From: CAVSQX01 sp963730225 | GTDB taxonomy: Bacteria > Planctomycetota > Phycisphaerae > Tepidisphaerales > Tepidisphaeraceae | Length of the DNA: 64,000 bases | Direction of reading: 5' to 3' | NCBI GenBank assembly: GCA_963730225.1 | Contig: CAVSQX010000004.1 | Location: 1,178,001 to 1,242,000, forward strand | In this document: positions 25,366-34,371 of the stretch, one piece after another | Position numbering within the stretch: the first letter of the stretch is position 1 | Layout of the letters: each line of letters opens with the position of its first letter | Program-made: the position numbers and the translations under genes | Notes under the pieces: model-generated | Databases searched by the model: none | Told to the model about the DNA's origin: nothing | Seen by the model: the letters and a program-made list of their open reading frames with translations, nothing else

Positions 25366-26250
25366 ATGAAAGCATCACGTTGCCAGTCGTTGATCGAGAC
25401 ACTCGAGGATCGCAAACTGCTCTCGGCGATAACCGGCGGCCTGACCTTGACGCCGATCGCATCGCCGATTCCCATCGAGCCGATCTCGGCGCCGGTCCTG
25501 GGTCTAAGCGGTCGAACCATCAACGCCGAGGCCAATGAATCCTTCCGTGCCGTCATCGGCTCGATCGATGCCCTGACGCCGTTGGCCATCAGTTACACGC
25601 TGGAAGGAACGATCGATTGGGGCGACGGCACTCCCTCCACTCCCGCAACGTTCATTCATCAGCCCATGGGTGTTACCGACATTCTGGGCGGCCACACGTA
25701 CGCGGCCGTCGGCTCCGATGCCATCACGATTACGCTATTTCAGGCTCCGCCCAGCAGCTCGGCCGCTCCGATCATTCTGCTGGGCACGATCAGCAGCACG
25801 GCCAATGTCATCTCCAGCCCCGGTGGAGTAACCCTGAACGAACCGGCCGGCGTGCCGTTTGCCGCCAACGTCGGATCATTCACGTCCACCCTTTCCGAAC
25901 TGGTCATGACCGCAACCATCGATTGGGGCGACGGCACCGTCTCCATCGGGAAAATTCTCGCCACTCCCGGCGCCGCGGGTTCTCCTGTGGCCGGTGGCCG
26001 ATTCGTCGTCGTTGGCCAGCACAGCTACGCCCAGACCGGCAGTTACGCTGTGAATGTGACTGTGACCGCCAGCCCCGTTTTGGACCCACCCAATCCGACG
26101 CCCGACTTTGTGCTCCTCGTCGCGCAGATCGAAAGCGTCATCGATGTGTTGCCGACACCAGCGGTGGTTGTGCCGATTTCGCCGGTTGCGCCGCCAACGA
26201 CGATCGTCGGCGGCTCGACGGCGAATGAACTTCTTCTCGATCGGATGTGA
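25366..26250 (+). CDS. Secreted PKD-like protein with LEPR-type leader
   Basis: The 294-residue protein starts at ATG 25366 behind a strong GAGGAGGAG site. The N-terminus 'QSLIETLEDRKLLSA' is a variant of the LEPR-XLL leader found on planctomycete surface proteins, with Asp in place of Pro. Two PKD-like or Calx-like domains follow, each with 'TIDWGDGT' and a closing 'GGHTYAAVG' or 'GQHSYAQTG'. The end is Pro/Val-rich. It is probably an exported adhesive or structural protein. It follows the AAA ATPase by 142 bases but is unlikely to share its function. Confidence 0.82.
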   Translation: MKASRCQSLIETLEDRKLLSAITGGLTLTPIASPIPIEPISAPVLGLSGRTINAEANESFRAVIGSIDALTPLAISYTLEGTIDWGDGTPSTPATFIHQPMGVTDILGGHTYAAVGSDAITITLFQAPPSSSAAPIILLGTISSTANVISSPGGVTLNEPAGVPFAANVGSFTSTLSELVMTATIDWGDGTVSIGKILATPGAAGSPVAGGRFVVVGQHSYAQTGSYAVNVTVTASPVLDPPNPTPDFVLLVAQIESVIDVLPTPAVVVPISPVAPPTTIVGGSTANELLLDRM

Positions 26251-26560
26251 TTGCCCGGCGATGCGCGGCGATTGGCAGATCGATTCGTCGGTGCGAAATT
26301 AAATTCGACGGATTCTTTTTTCGGCGGTGCGCCAGATTTTTTTCCGAGCGGAATTGCGCGGGAACAAAAGCTAACACTTTTGGTCAAAAGCGCCACCCCC
26401 CCTCCCGGGCCTGGCGCGGGTTGTGCTGGTCACGGATTTTTCTTTATTGATTGCAGATCATGGGATTACGCCCAATTTAACGCCGAATGACTATATGGTT
26501 GCGCCTGTAGATATAGAGGCGATGTAGTTTTTTCATTCATTTTTCAAACAGGAGCAAGTC
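26251..26560. other. Intergenic stretch, nothing identified
   Basis: About 310 bases between two plus-strand genes. It is AT-richer towards the right, with a CCACCCCCCCTCCC run near 26392. No RNA gene, repeat or convincing terminator was seen. Confidence 0.4.
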
Positions 26561-27103
26561 ATGAGCACGATGAATTCGGCTGCGCAGGCGGTGACGACAA
26601 TGGACGAGCTGGCGACGGCAGCGCCGGAGTTTTTGGAGGATGCGGCGAGCCTGGCCGTGGGGCTCAGCCCGATGCAGGTGGCGGCGTTCGAAGTTCTCAC
26701 CAGCGGCGGAACAATGGCGGCTGCGGCGCGGGCGGCGAACGTATCGCGCAAAACACTCTACGAGTGGATGAGGGAAGGACATCAATTTGACGTGGCTTAC
26801 CAGGAGTGGAAACGGAGCATCGCCGAGACCAGCCGGACACGATTGCTGATGATCGGCGAGGCGGCGACGGTGCAGATTGCGCGGTCGATCAAACAGGGAG
26901 ACACGCGGGCGGCGTTGGCGGTGGCGAAGGGGATGGGGCTTTTGAGTGCGCCACCGGTGGGGCCGTCGATGACGCAATCGGTGGCGAAGAAACATGAGCT
27001 GGAGGTGAAGTGCGCGGAGGAGGAGGCGGCGGATCGGTTGACGGCGACGCCGTTTCGGGATTTGGTGGATGTGGGGGAGTTTAGGAAGATTGATGAAGGA
27101 TGA
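26561..27103 (+). CDS. HTH protein resembling phage terminase small subunits
   Basis: The 180-residue product starts at ATG 26561 behind CAGGAGCAAG. Residues 35-75 form a homeodomain-like HTH, 'AAAARAANVSRKTLYEWMRE', followed by a helical region with 'RLLMIGEAATVQIARSIKQG'. This layout is shared with phBC6A51-type and other terminase small subunits, but no phage genes are nearby. Stand-alone copies are frequent in planctomycete chromosomes, so it is more likely a DNA-binding regulator of unknown role. Confidence 0.75.
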   Translation: MSTMNSAAQAVTTMDELATAAPEFLEDAASLAVGLSPMQVAAFEVLTSGGTMAAAARAANVSRKTLYEWMREGHQFDVAYQEWKRSIAETSRTRLLMIGEAATVQIARSIKQGDTRAALAVAKGMGLLSAPPVGPSMTQSVAKKHELEVKCAEEEAADRLTATPFRDLVDVGEFRKIDEG

Positions 27104-27553
27104 ATGGGGATCTTCACCACACAGGGCACGGAGGGGGAGAATGGAATGCAACGCTCAACACTCAACGCTCAACTTTAAAGGGGGGGATCGGCGGGGATGT
27201 TGGAGTTCTTCGCGGTGGGAGAATTAACATGGATGGACAGGATATACAGGGTGGAATTCGGAAGAATCGTCTTGTGTGATCCTGTGCATCCCGTCTATCC
27301 ATGTTTGAATCGGATTTTTGGGTTCCGTGTCCGGTCCGAATCGCTTTCGGACGGGGCCATCGGTAAATAGGTGGCTGTCCCTGGTTATTGGTTATTGTGG
27401 TTATTGTCCCTGGTTATTCGTCCCTGGTTATTCGGACAGCCTACTTCAGCGGGATGGCACGCTCTCCCCTCGAGGACCGAGTTTTGGGATCGACGGCGGC
27501 TCGATGGTCTGATCACGCACCGCCACGGTTGTTTGCCAGGAACGGGAGAGAAG
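27104..27553. other. Repeat-rich intergenic region
   Basis: No gene is supportable here. 27229-27305 holds an imperfect inverted repeat: ACATGGATGGACAGGATATA near 27229 faces CCTGTGCATCCCGTCTATCC ATGT near 27281-27304. 27377-27438 has about five degenerate copies of (GTCC)CTGGTTATT. 27119-27140 has GGGCACGGAGG, a motif that recurs at 33728-33755. These look like non-coding repeats and short sequence slippage. Confidence 0.5.
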
Positions 27554-27928
27554 TTACGGCGATGAAGCAGTCGGGTGGGTTGTGGTGGGCGTGTCGGCCC
27601 GGTTGCCTTCGATGATGACGGATTGGTGGGTCAGGCCGATTGGAATCAGGATGTTGTAGAGAAAACCCAGGAATGCGTCGGGCACGGTGTCGATCGTGAT
27701 CAGGCGGACTTCGGTAAGCTTTTCGCGCGTGATCAACAGGTCGGGCGTGGTGTTGTCGATGGGTGAGAGTCCCCAGGCGGCGAACCACGTGCGCCACTGC
27801 CGATGAACGTGGACGGGGGCGTCGCTGGAAATCAGATAGACGTTCGCGCCCGGGGGAGCGTACAGGTCTATTCGGAAGCAGCCCGCGCAGCAGAAAAGCA
27901 GAAGAAGCGAAGCGGTGCGAATGGTCAT
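27554..27928 (-). CDS. Small lipoprotein, tandem copy 2
   Basis: The 124-residue protein has a lipobox 'LLFCCAGC' after a short signal peptide, so the mature Cys should be acylated. The body, 'LTEVRLITIDTVPDAFLGFL' ending 'QSVIIEGN', resembles the upstream neighbour in layout ('LSEVRL...RRIIVEGN'). ATG overlaps the neighbour's stop by four bases. The function is unknown. The C-terminus is Thr/Pro-rich. Confidence 0.78.
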   Translation of the reverse strand: MTIRTASLLLLFCCAGCFRIDLYAPPGANVYLISSDAPVHVHRQWRTWFAAWGLSPIDNTTPDLLITREKLTEVRLITIDTVPDAFLGFLYNILIPIGLTHQSVIIEGNRADTPTTTHPTASSP

Positions 27929-28272
27929 GGCGCCGGCTCGGTGGCAGGATTGCCTTCAACGATAATCCGGCGGCGGCTGAGCGAGACGATCGAGGTGAAT
28001 GTGTCGATGACGGAATCGGAGAAGGAATAGAGGTTGTGCAGGCGCACTTCCGAGAGATTGTATTGGGCGATGATCGAGGCGGTGTGATTGTCGGATAATG
28101 GTTTGTCGCCCCACAGTGCATACCAGACGACCCTTTCGACCCGGACCGAGGTGGGTGCATCCTGGTCGAGCAATTTCACGGTGCGGCCCGGCGGCACGTC
28201 GAAGTGAATCGTTCCGCAGCCGGTCGCGGCCATGAGCGGAGCCGAAAGCAACAAGGCGGGAACGATTCGCAT
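27925..28272 (-). CDS. Small lipoprotein, tandem copy 1
   Basis: The 115-residue protein has a lipobox 'LMAATGC' and a short domain containing 'FDVPPGRTVKLLDQDAPTSV' and 'RRIIVEGNPATEPAP'. It is followed with a four-base overlap by a diverged paralogue, so the pair arose by tandem duplication and is co-translated. It is likely anchored in the inner or outer membrane facing the periplasm. No known partner is adjacent; gyrB lies upstream on the same strand direction but about 190 bases away. Confidence 0.78.
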   Translation of the reverse strand: MRIVPALLLSAPLMAATGCGTIHFDVPPGRTVKLLDQDAPTSVRVERVVWYALWGDKPLSDNHTASIIAQYNLSEVRLHNLYSFSDSVIDTFTSIVSLSRRRIIVEGNPATEPAP

Positions 28273-28465
28273 CGGCGTTACGATACCGGGTCGACGGTTT
28301 TGATTGCAACGTTTTCCGCGCTTTGAAGCGGGGATTCAAATTGAGACGTCGCAGGAAAAAAATCGCACCGAGGCGGAGCGGACGGGGGCTGCCGCCGCCG
28401 GCTGGAAAAATCGTGCGATGACTCACTGGCCGAGAAGCGTCATCTTGTGGCGGCCGCGGCAAGTC

Positions 28466-30955
28466 TCACACGTCCAGGTTCTTCACTTCCAGGGCGTGCT
28501 CTTCGATGTACTGTCGGCGGCGTTCCACGTCTTCGCCCATCAGGACGCTGAACATGCGCTCGGCCTCGGCGGCTTCCTGGAGGGTGACGCGCTTGAGCAC
28601 GCGCTTGGCGGGATCGAGCGTGGTCTCCCATAACTGGTCGCTGTTCATTTCGCCAAGGCCTTTGAATCGCTTGACCTCGATGACGTGCTTGGCCAGGCTG
28701 TGAATGGTGGGAAGAATCTGCGAGACGCCGGCCACGTCGATCGTTTTGTCTTCGTTGATCAGGGCGTAGCGCGTCGCCAGTTTTTCGCCGCTGACGGATT
28801 CTTCCTGAGTGAGAAAATAATCGTCGATGCTCAGGCCGTTTTTTTCCAGTTGCACGAAGAGCTTTTCCAAGTCCTTCACCTCGTGCAGCTCGTTGTTCTT
28901 CTGCAAGCGCTGAGCGGTTTTGGACGCTTCGGCGGTCGGCGGGCCGGCTGAGGGGGATTCCTCTTCGACGCCCAGCCCGTGCTCGGCCAGAAGCTCGTCG
29001 CGCTGGGCGGCGGACTGGGGGAAATAATCGGTTCCATCCATCACCACATGATATTTCGGCAGGCCGCCCGCGGGGTCGCGGCGGGAGAGGAAGTCGGCGA
29101 AATCGATCCCGCGGCGCTGAATCACCTTCACGAGCTCCTCGAGCTTGCCGAGAAGATCGACGGCGCGGGTCAGATCTTCGCCGACGAGCCGGCGCGCTTC
29201 CTTGCCGCTGTCGCCGTCGCGGATTACCAGAGTTGTTCCCTCGCTGCCCAGTGCGGTCAGCGTCTGCCTCATGACGCGCTCATTGAGAACGTATTCGTTC
29301 CTCTTTTTTCGCGTCACCAGATAGAGCGGAGGCTGGGCGACGTAGACGAAGCCGGCGCGGATCAGTTCCGTCATGTGGCGGAAGAAAAACGTCAGCAGCA
29401 GCGTGCGGATGTGCGAGCCGTCGACATCGGCGTCGGTCATGATGATGACTTTTCCGTACCGCCGTTTTTCCACGTCGAAATCGTCGCGGATTCCGCAGCC
29501 CAGGGCGCTGATGATGGTGCGAATTTCCTCGTGGCCGAGCATCTTCACCAGATTGGCTTTTTCGACGTTGAGAATTTTTCCCTTCAGCGCCAAGATCGCC
29601 TGCACGTTGGAATCGCGGCCTTGTTTGGCCGAGCCGCCGGCGGAATCGCCTTCGACGAGGAATAGTTCGGTGTCGACGTTGGATCGGCTGCGGCAATCGG
29701 CGAGTTTGCCCGGCAGGCTGCCGCCTTCGAGACTGTTTTTGCGGCGGGTCAGTTCGCGCGCTTTTCGTGCGGCCTCGCGCGCTTCGGCGGCGAGCATCGC
29801 TTTCTCGATGATCGTCCGTGCTTCCTTGGGATTCTCCTCGAGAAATGAGGAAAGCTTTTCGTTCACGGCCTGCTGCACGAACGATTCGACTTCCACGTTC
29901 AACAGCTTGTCTTTGGTCTGGCTTTCGAATTGCGGCTCGGGAATTTTGACGCTGATGATGGCCACGAGCCCCTCGCGCAGGTCATCTCCGCTGGGGCGAA
30001 TGTCCTTCAGCCATCCCTTGGCCTCGGCGTATCGATTGATCGTGCCGGTCAGGGCCGTCTTGAAGCCGCTCAGATGGGTGCCGCCATCGTGATTGTTGAT
30101 GTTGTTGGCGAAGGTGAGCAGCGTTTCGTTGTAGCCGTCGTTGTATTGCATGGCCACTTCGACGATGAGCCGGTTGGCCGAATCCTCGGATTTGAAATAA
30201 ATGACGCTCGGATGCAGAACGTTTTTGCCTTCGCTGAGGCTGATCACGTAGGCCAGAAGGCCCTGGGGATACTGAAATTCCTCGCGCTTGCCGTTGCGCT
30301 CGTCTTCGAGAATGATCTGAAGACCGGCGTTGAGATAGGCCAGTTCGCGCAACCGACCGACGAGGATTTCGTATTTGAATTCGACCTCTGGAAAGATTTC
30401 CTTGTCGGGCTTGAAGGTGACCTTGGTGCCGGTTTTGGCGGCTTTGCCGATGACTTTCATCGAGCTGGTTTTCACGCCGCGCTCGAATTCCATCTGATGG
30501 ATTTTGCCTTCGCGGTTGACTTCCACTTCGAGCCATTCGGAAAGGAAATTCACCACAGAAGCGCCCACGCCGTGGAGGCCGCCGCTGGTGCGGTAGGCGG
30601 AGCCGTCGGTGTGATCGAATTTTCCACCGGCTCCCAGGGTGGCGAAGACCACTTCGACGGTGGGAATTTTTTCGGTCGGGTGAATTCCGACGGGAATGCC
30701 GCGGCCGTCGTCGGCAACGGTGAGGCTGCCGTCGGCGTTGATCTTCACCAGGATCGTTTTGCAGAATCCCGCCAGGGCTTCGTCGATGGAATTGTCGACG
30801 ATTTCGTAAACCAGATGATGCAGCCCGCGGATGTTATTTCCGCCGATGTACATCCCCGGGCGCGTGCGGACGTGCTCGACGTCGTCGAGCACGCGGATCA
30901 TGTTGTCGGTGTATTCGCCGCCGGTCGCTGTCGGTTTTGCTGAATCTTCAGCCAT
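28466..30955 (-). CDS. gyrB: DNA gyrase subunit B
   Basis: GyrB is the ATPase half of gyrase, which introduces negative supercoils together with GyrA. The 829-residue product has the GHKL ATPase motifs 'YEIVDNSIDEALAG', 'DDGRGIPVGIHPTEK' and 'GGLHGVGASVVN', the transducer domain, the TOPRIM region 'ELFLVEGDSAGGSAKQGRD' with 'IIMTDADVDGSHIRTLLLTF', and the C-terminal 'RFKGLGEMNSDQLWETT'. I chose ATG 30955 ('MAEDSAKP') because the longer frame lacks support. gyrA is not in the window, and dnaA lies about 29 kb away. Confidence 0.97.
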   Translation of the reverse strand: MAEDSAKPTATGGEYTDNMIRVLDDVEHVRTRPGMYIGGNNIRGLHHLVYEIVDNSIDEALAGFCKTILVKINADGSLTVADDGRGIPVGIHPTEKIPTVEVVFATLGAGGKFDHTDGSAYRTSGGLHGVGASVVNFLSEWLEVEVNREGKIHQMEFERGVKTSSMKVIGKAAKTGTKVTFKPDKEIFPEVEFKYEILVGRLRELAYLNAGLQIILEDERNGKREEFQYPQGLLAYVISLSEGKNVLHPSVIYFKSEDSANRLIVEVAMQYNDGYNETLLTFANNINNHDGGTHLSGFKTALTGTINRYAEAKGWLKDIRPSGDDLREGLVAIISVKIPEPQFESQTKDKLLNVEVESFVQQAVNEKLSSFLEENPKEARTIIEKAMLAAEAREAARKARELTRRKNSLEGGSLPGKLADCRSRSNVDTELFLVEGDSAGGSAKQGRDSNVQAILALKGKILNVEKANLVKMLGHEEIRTIISALGCGIRDDFDVEKRRYGKVIIMTDADVDGSHIRTLLLTFFFRHMTELIRAGFVYVAQPPLYLVTRKKRNEYVLNERVMRQTLTALGSEGTTLVIRDGDSGKEARRLVGEDLTRAVDLLGKLEELVKVIQRRGIDFADFLSRRDPAGGLPKYHVVMDGTDYFPQSAAQRDELLAEHGLGVEEESPSAGPPTAEASKTAQRLQKNNELHEVKDLEKLFVQLEKNGLSIDDYFLTQEESVSGEKLATRYALINEDKTIDVAGVSQILPTIHSLAKHVIEVKRFKGLGEMNSDQLWETTLDPAKRVLKRVTLQEAAEAERMFSVLMGEDVERRRQYIEEHALEVKNLDV

Positions 30956-31077
30956 CAATGCTCCTGACTTGTTACGGGGATTATCGCCAAATCTCACGTT
31001 AATTCTATGACCTTGGCCCGCGGTTTTAGCGATCTTTTAGTTGTATCGTCCCCACGACTGGACTTACGATACAAGTG

Positions 31078-32943
31078 ATGCGGGCCGTTGTTTTGCTGAT
31101 TCTTCTGCCGGCGCTCTTGGCCGCTGAATCCGGGCAGGATTCCGCCACGACATCGAAGGTTGACGTGTATCTCAAGCAACTGGGCGACCCCGATCCGGCG
31201 GTTCGCATCGCGGCGGATCGGCGGCTTTCGGACATGGGCGCGGCGGTGCAACCCGCGCTGGTTTCGGCGCTGATCGACAACCTGTCCAATCCCGATCCCG
31301 GCGTTCGCGCCACCGCCGCCCGGCAATTGGCCGATTTGGGCGATTCGATTCGTCCCCGGTTGATGGCGATGCTGGAGACCTCGGCGGCGGAAACCCGCGC
31401 TCAGATTTCGCGCATCCTTTTGAATCGCGCCTGGACCGACGCCCGCGATCCCGCCGCCGTGCAGGAGGCGCTGGGCGATTACAGCCAGCTCGATTCCGCC
31501 GCCCGAAGCCAGCAGGTGCAGAATCTCTTCCAGCTACCCGACCCCGAGGCGCAGGATAAATTGATCCAGATTCTGCAATTCGATCCCAGCGCCGCCGTGC
31601 GCTGGCAGGCGGCAAGCGTGCTTCGCTCGCAGCTGGGCAACCGCAAGCCTCCGCTGGAGAATCTCAGGGCGCTTTCGCTCGACGAAAAAACAGATGCGAA
31701 TGTCCCGCTGCTGGCGGCGGTTGGATGGGCGTGGCACGAAGCCGACGCGCGTCGCACCACCGTGCTGCTCTCCCGGGCAGTGGCTCTGGATGCCGCTCAT
31801 CGCGCCGCCGCTCATGGCGAATTGGACTTCGCCTATCAATGGCTGATCGATCTGGCCCAGGATCATGAGCAATATTCGCAGGCCCTGAGTCTTCTTCGTC
31901 AGCAGGCTGGTCAATCCGACTGGCAGGAGGACCCGGTGCCGGCGCCGATTGGAAATCTCTTTGCGCTGCAAGCCGAGCACGGCCCTTTTCCACAGTTCGC
32001 GGCCGATCTGAACGCCTATCGCTCCTATCTGGGCCGAAGCGAAATCCTATACACGTTTGGCCGGCTGCTGAACCGCTGGGGATGGGCTCCGGTGGGGTGC
32101 GCGGTGAATATGGCGGCGTTGGCTGCGGGCGGACTGTCGGCGGCGCGACACAATCAAGTCGCCGCTTTTCTAGCCGACCACGAGTGGCTGGAGGCGTCAC
32201 AGCGCGAATCGAATCTGGCGCTGTTTCTTTGCCGCGATTCGGACTCGACCGATCTGATCAACGCCTATTTCCAACTGGCCCGCGTCGCCTCAGAGCGCAA
32301 CGACGATCTGGAAGTGGCTCGCGACGAGGAAATCGCCGTCGAGCATCTGTCCGATTCCGCGCACGAGTTGATGCGCACGACGCCGTTTGGCGATGTGCAG
32401 CCGTGGTCGGACCAGGACGCGCGTGCGGACATCGAATGGCATTATCTTCGCGCCGCTCGATCCGTCGGCGATGCGGCCGGCATGCAAACGCATCTTCAGA
32501 AGTTGGTGGATCTGGATAAGCTTGGCCAGATTTTTGAGAAGGATCCAGGCCTGGCCACCGACATTGTGCCGGCGTTGCAGGAGGCCGGCCGCACTTCGGA
32601 AGCCGATCGTTGCTTCGACGCCGCGTACAAGGATTTGTCCGCGGACCTGGCGGCCGATCCGACCGACGCGGAATCCAAAAACAATCTCGCGTGGCTGTGC
32701 GCGTGTTGCGGGCGAAATCTGGATGAAGCGATAAAACTCGCCGATCAAGCTGTCGCCGCGGCTCCCTCGGACTCAGCGTTTCTCGATACCGATGCCGAAG
32801 CGCACTTCCGCGCCGGTCAGCGCGATCGGGCCGTGGAATTGGAAACACACGCGCTTCAACTAAAGCCCGGCGATGCGTTCATGCAATCGCAACTGCAAGA
32901 ATTCCAGGGAAAGACGGACGCCCATGTTTCGACTCGCCCGTGA
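31078..32943 (+). CDS. Secreted HEAT- and TPR-repeat protein
   Basis: The 621-residue protein begins with a signal peptide ('MRAVVLLILLPALLAAESG'). The N-terminal 170 residues are HEAT-like repeats ('DPDPAVRIAADRRLSDMG', 'NPDPGVRATAARQLADLG'). The middle and C-terminal parts are TPR-like pairs, closing with 'DAESKNNLAWLCACCGRNLD' and 'EAIKLADQAVAAAPSDSAFL'. It is a scaffold type with no enzyme motif, probably periplasmic. It overlaps the start of the QueD gene by 20 bases, so the two are likely co-transcribed. Confidence 0.82.
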   Translation: MRAVVLLILLPALLAAESGQDSATTSKVDVYLKQLGDPDPAVRIAADRRLSDMGAAVQPALVSALIDNLSNPDPGVRATAARQLADLGDSIRPRLMAMLETSAAETRAQISRILLNRAWTDARDPAAVQEALGDYSQLDSAARSQQVQNLFQLPDPEAQDKLIQILQFDPSAAVRWQAASVLRSQLGNRKPPLENLRALSLDEKTDANVPLLAAVGWAWHEADARRTTVLLSRAVALDAAHRAAAHGELDFAYQWLIDLAQDHEQYSQALSLLRQQAGQSDWQEDPVPAPIGNLFALQAEHGPFPQFAADLNAYRSYLGRSEILYTFGRLLNRWGWAPVGCAVNMAALAAGGLSAARHNQVAAFLADHEWLEASQRESNLALFLCRDSDSTDLINAYFQLARVASERNDDLEVARDEEIAVEHLSDSAHELMRTTPFGDVQPWSDQDARADIEWHYLRAARSVGDAAGMQTHLQKLVDLDKLGQIFEKDPGLATDIVPALQEAGRTSEADRCFDAAYKDLSADLAADPTDAESKNNLAWLCACCGRNLDEAIKLADQAVAAAPSDSAFLDTDAEAHFRAGQRDRAVELETHALQLKPGDAFMQSQLQEFQGKTDAHVSTRP

Positions 32944-33718
32944 GGTTCGATTCGCCATCAACGAGCAGGCCACCTCGGGCAAGCCCGTCAATGGCTACGG
33001 CGGCTGGCCGGCGGCGATGGGATTGGACCCGTTTTTCCGTTTGCAAATAACCGTCAGCGGGCCGTTGGATGAGCAAACCCAATGCGTTGTGGACATCAAG
33101 CAGATCGACGCGGTTGTCCGCCGAGTCGGAATTCCGCTGGTGCGAAAGTATGTGCGAACCAAACCGCGCGCGGCCGGTGGATTGATGATCGAGTTGTTTG
33201 AGAATCTCAAATCCGTCTGGCCGGCGAAGGTGCAACTGGAATCACTCGTGCTGGCGATCAGCCGTTCTTCACTCTATCAATACGCTCCTTCGGAGGTTCC
33301 CATGATTCGCTTGAATCAGAAGTTCGAATTCTCCGCGTCGCATCGGCTGTACAACCCCGCGCTGTCCGACCAGCAGAACCGGGCGATGTTCGGCAAATGC
33401 AGCAACCCGCACGGGCATGGGCACAACTATGAATTGCAGGTTACGCTGTTGGGCTCGGCCGCCGCCGATGGCGAGCTGATCGACATGCCGGAGTTTGAGG
33501 GGGTCGTGGATGAAACGATCATTGATCGATTCGATCATAAAAATCTGAATGTGGAACTTCCGGAGTTTGCGACGGTGATTCCGAGCGTGGAGAACATCGC
33601 CAAGGCGATTTACTTTTTGCTCAAGCCGAAGATGAATTTGAGGTCGGCGCGCCTGGCAGCGGTTACGGTTTGGGAGACACCGAAGACTTCGTGTGAGTTT
33701 TCGGAAATGGAGAAGTAG
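32924..33718 (+). CDS. queD: 6-carboxytetrahydropterin synthase, two-domain
   Basis: QueD/PTPS enzymes convert dihydroneopterin triphosphate into 6-carboxy-tetrahydropterin in queuosine and deazapurine synthesis. The 264-residue product is about twice the usual 120-140. The C-terminal half, from 'MIRLNQKFEFSASHRLYNP', has zinc-binding His in 'SASHR' and 'PHGHGHNY', the catalytic Cys in 'FGKCSNPHG', and 'DHKNLN'. The N-terminal half follows a similar outline but lacks those His and Cys residues, so it looks like a degenerate duplicate. An internal ATG (33301) could start the active domain alone. It overlaps the upstream repeat-protein gene by 20 bases. Confidence 0.85.
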   Translation: MFRLAREVRFAINEQATSGKPVNGYGGWPAAMGLDPFFRLQITVSGPLDEQTQCVVDIKQIDAVVRRVGIPLVRKYVRTKPRAAGGLMIELFENLKSVWPAKVQLESLVLAISRSSLYQYAPSEVPMIRLNQKFEFSASHRLYNPALSDQQNRAMFGKCSNPHGHGHNYELQVTLLGSAAADGELIDMPEFEGVVDETIIDRFDHKNLNVELPEFATVIPSVENIAKAIYFLLKPKMNLRSARLAAVTVWETPKTSCEFSEMEK

Positions 33719-33874
33719 GATTTACCACGGAGATCACGGAGGGCACGGAGGAAACGGGGAGGCGTTTTAAGCTACGGATTGGCCGGGGGTTGCGGATATC
33801 TCTCATTTCAAAGCTGCTCGAAATCGAGAATTTACAAATCGAAAAACTACGTTCGAACTAGGGCAATTATATAC

Positions 33875-34234
33875 TTGTATCCCGTGGAACGGCCATCGAC
33901 ACATCGCGTTCTGGAAACGTGCCTCCGCCGAGGCGCCGTCGAGGCGTGGCTGCTGGCAGGACGACCATCGCTGGTTCGGTTCGCCGAGAACGTGCGTGAA
34001 GTGGAAACCGTGCCGACGTTGACGCCGGAAATGATTAAGGCAATGGTTTTCGAGGATCTGGCACCTGAACTCGCGGGGTGGTATCGGGACCACGGGTATT
34101 GTGCGTTCGATTACCCGTGCAGTTGGCGCGACGACACGCGCATCAGGGTTTTCGTCGTTCGCCATGGCGAGTCAGCGTTTGTGACATTGACGCCACTCGC
34201 GAAAGGCACGCCAGAGTTGAAGTACAGCGACTAA
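33875..34234 (+). CDS. Orphan PilT/GspE N-terminal-like protein
   Basis: The 119-residue region 'RVLETCLRRGAVEAWLLAGR', 'EVETVPTLTPEMIKAMVFED' and 'TRIRVFVVRHG' follows the N-terminal PAS-like domain of PilT and GspE twitching or secretion ATPases (compare 'SDLHL.AG.PP..R..G' and 'RFRVN.F.Q.G'). The ATPase domain is absent, and the stop at 34234 is followed by another gene. The start is unclear: TTG 33875 or GTG 33884 fit the domain, and the frame is open back to 33779. It may be a stand-alone regulatory domain or a remnant. Confidence 0.55.
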   Translation: MYPVERPSTHRVLETCLRRGAVEAWLLAGRPSLVRFAENVREVETVPTLTPEMIKAMVFEDLAPELAGWYRDHGYCAFDYPCSWRDDTRIRVFVVRHGESAFVTLTPLAKGTPELKYSD

Positions 34235-34235
34235 A

Positions 34236-34264
34236 AGCCCGGCAAGCGGGCTCGCCGGCTAAAC
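34236..34264 (+). repeat. Hairpin plus GGCTAAAC intergenic repeat
   Basis: AGCCCG and CGGGCT pair around GCAAG, followed by CGCC and GGCTAAAC. Similar hairpin plus CTAAAC units lie at 37499-37525 and 56324-56358, each in the gap after a gene. It is probably a short interspersed repeat that can also act as a weak terminator. Confidence 0.5.
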
Positions 34265-34371
34265 GGGGGAGGTGGGGAAGGCTGAAATTCATTGGCCAGG
34301 GGGGCGCGGATATGTTAGGATTTTTCTGGGCAAGTCACATTTGGGGCGGAGCATCATTTTTGGAGGCTGTT

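Noticed and set aside
26561..27103. Prophage terminase small subunit
   Set aside because: No large terminase, portal or capsid genes nearby, so only the HTH resemblance is kept.
27377..27438. CRISPR-like repeat of CTGGTTATT units
   Set aside because: Units are about 9-13 bases, irregular and without unique spacers; no cas genes.
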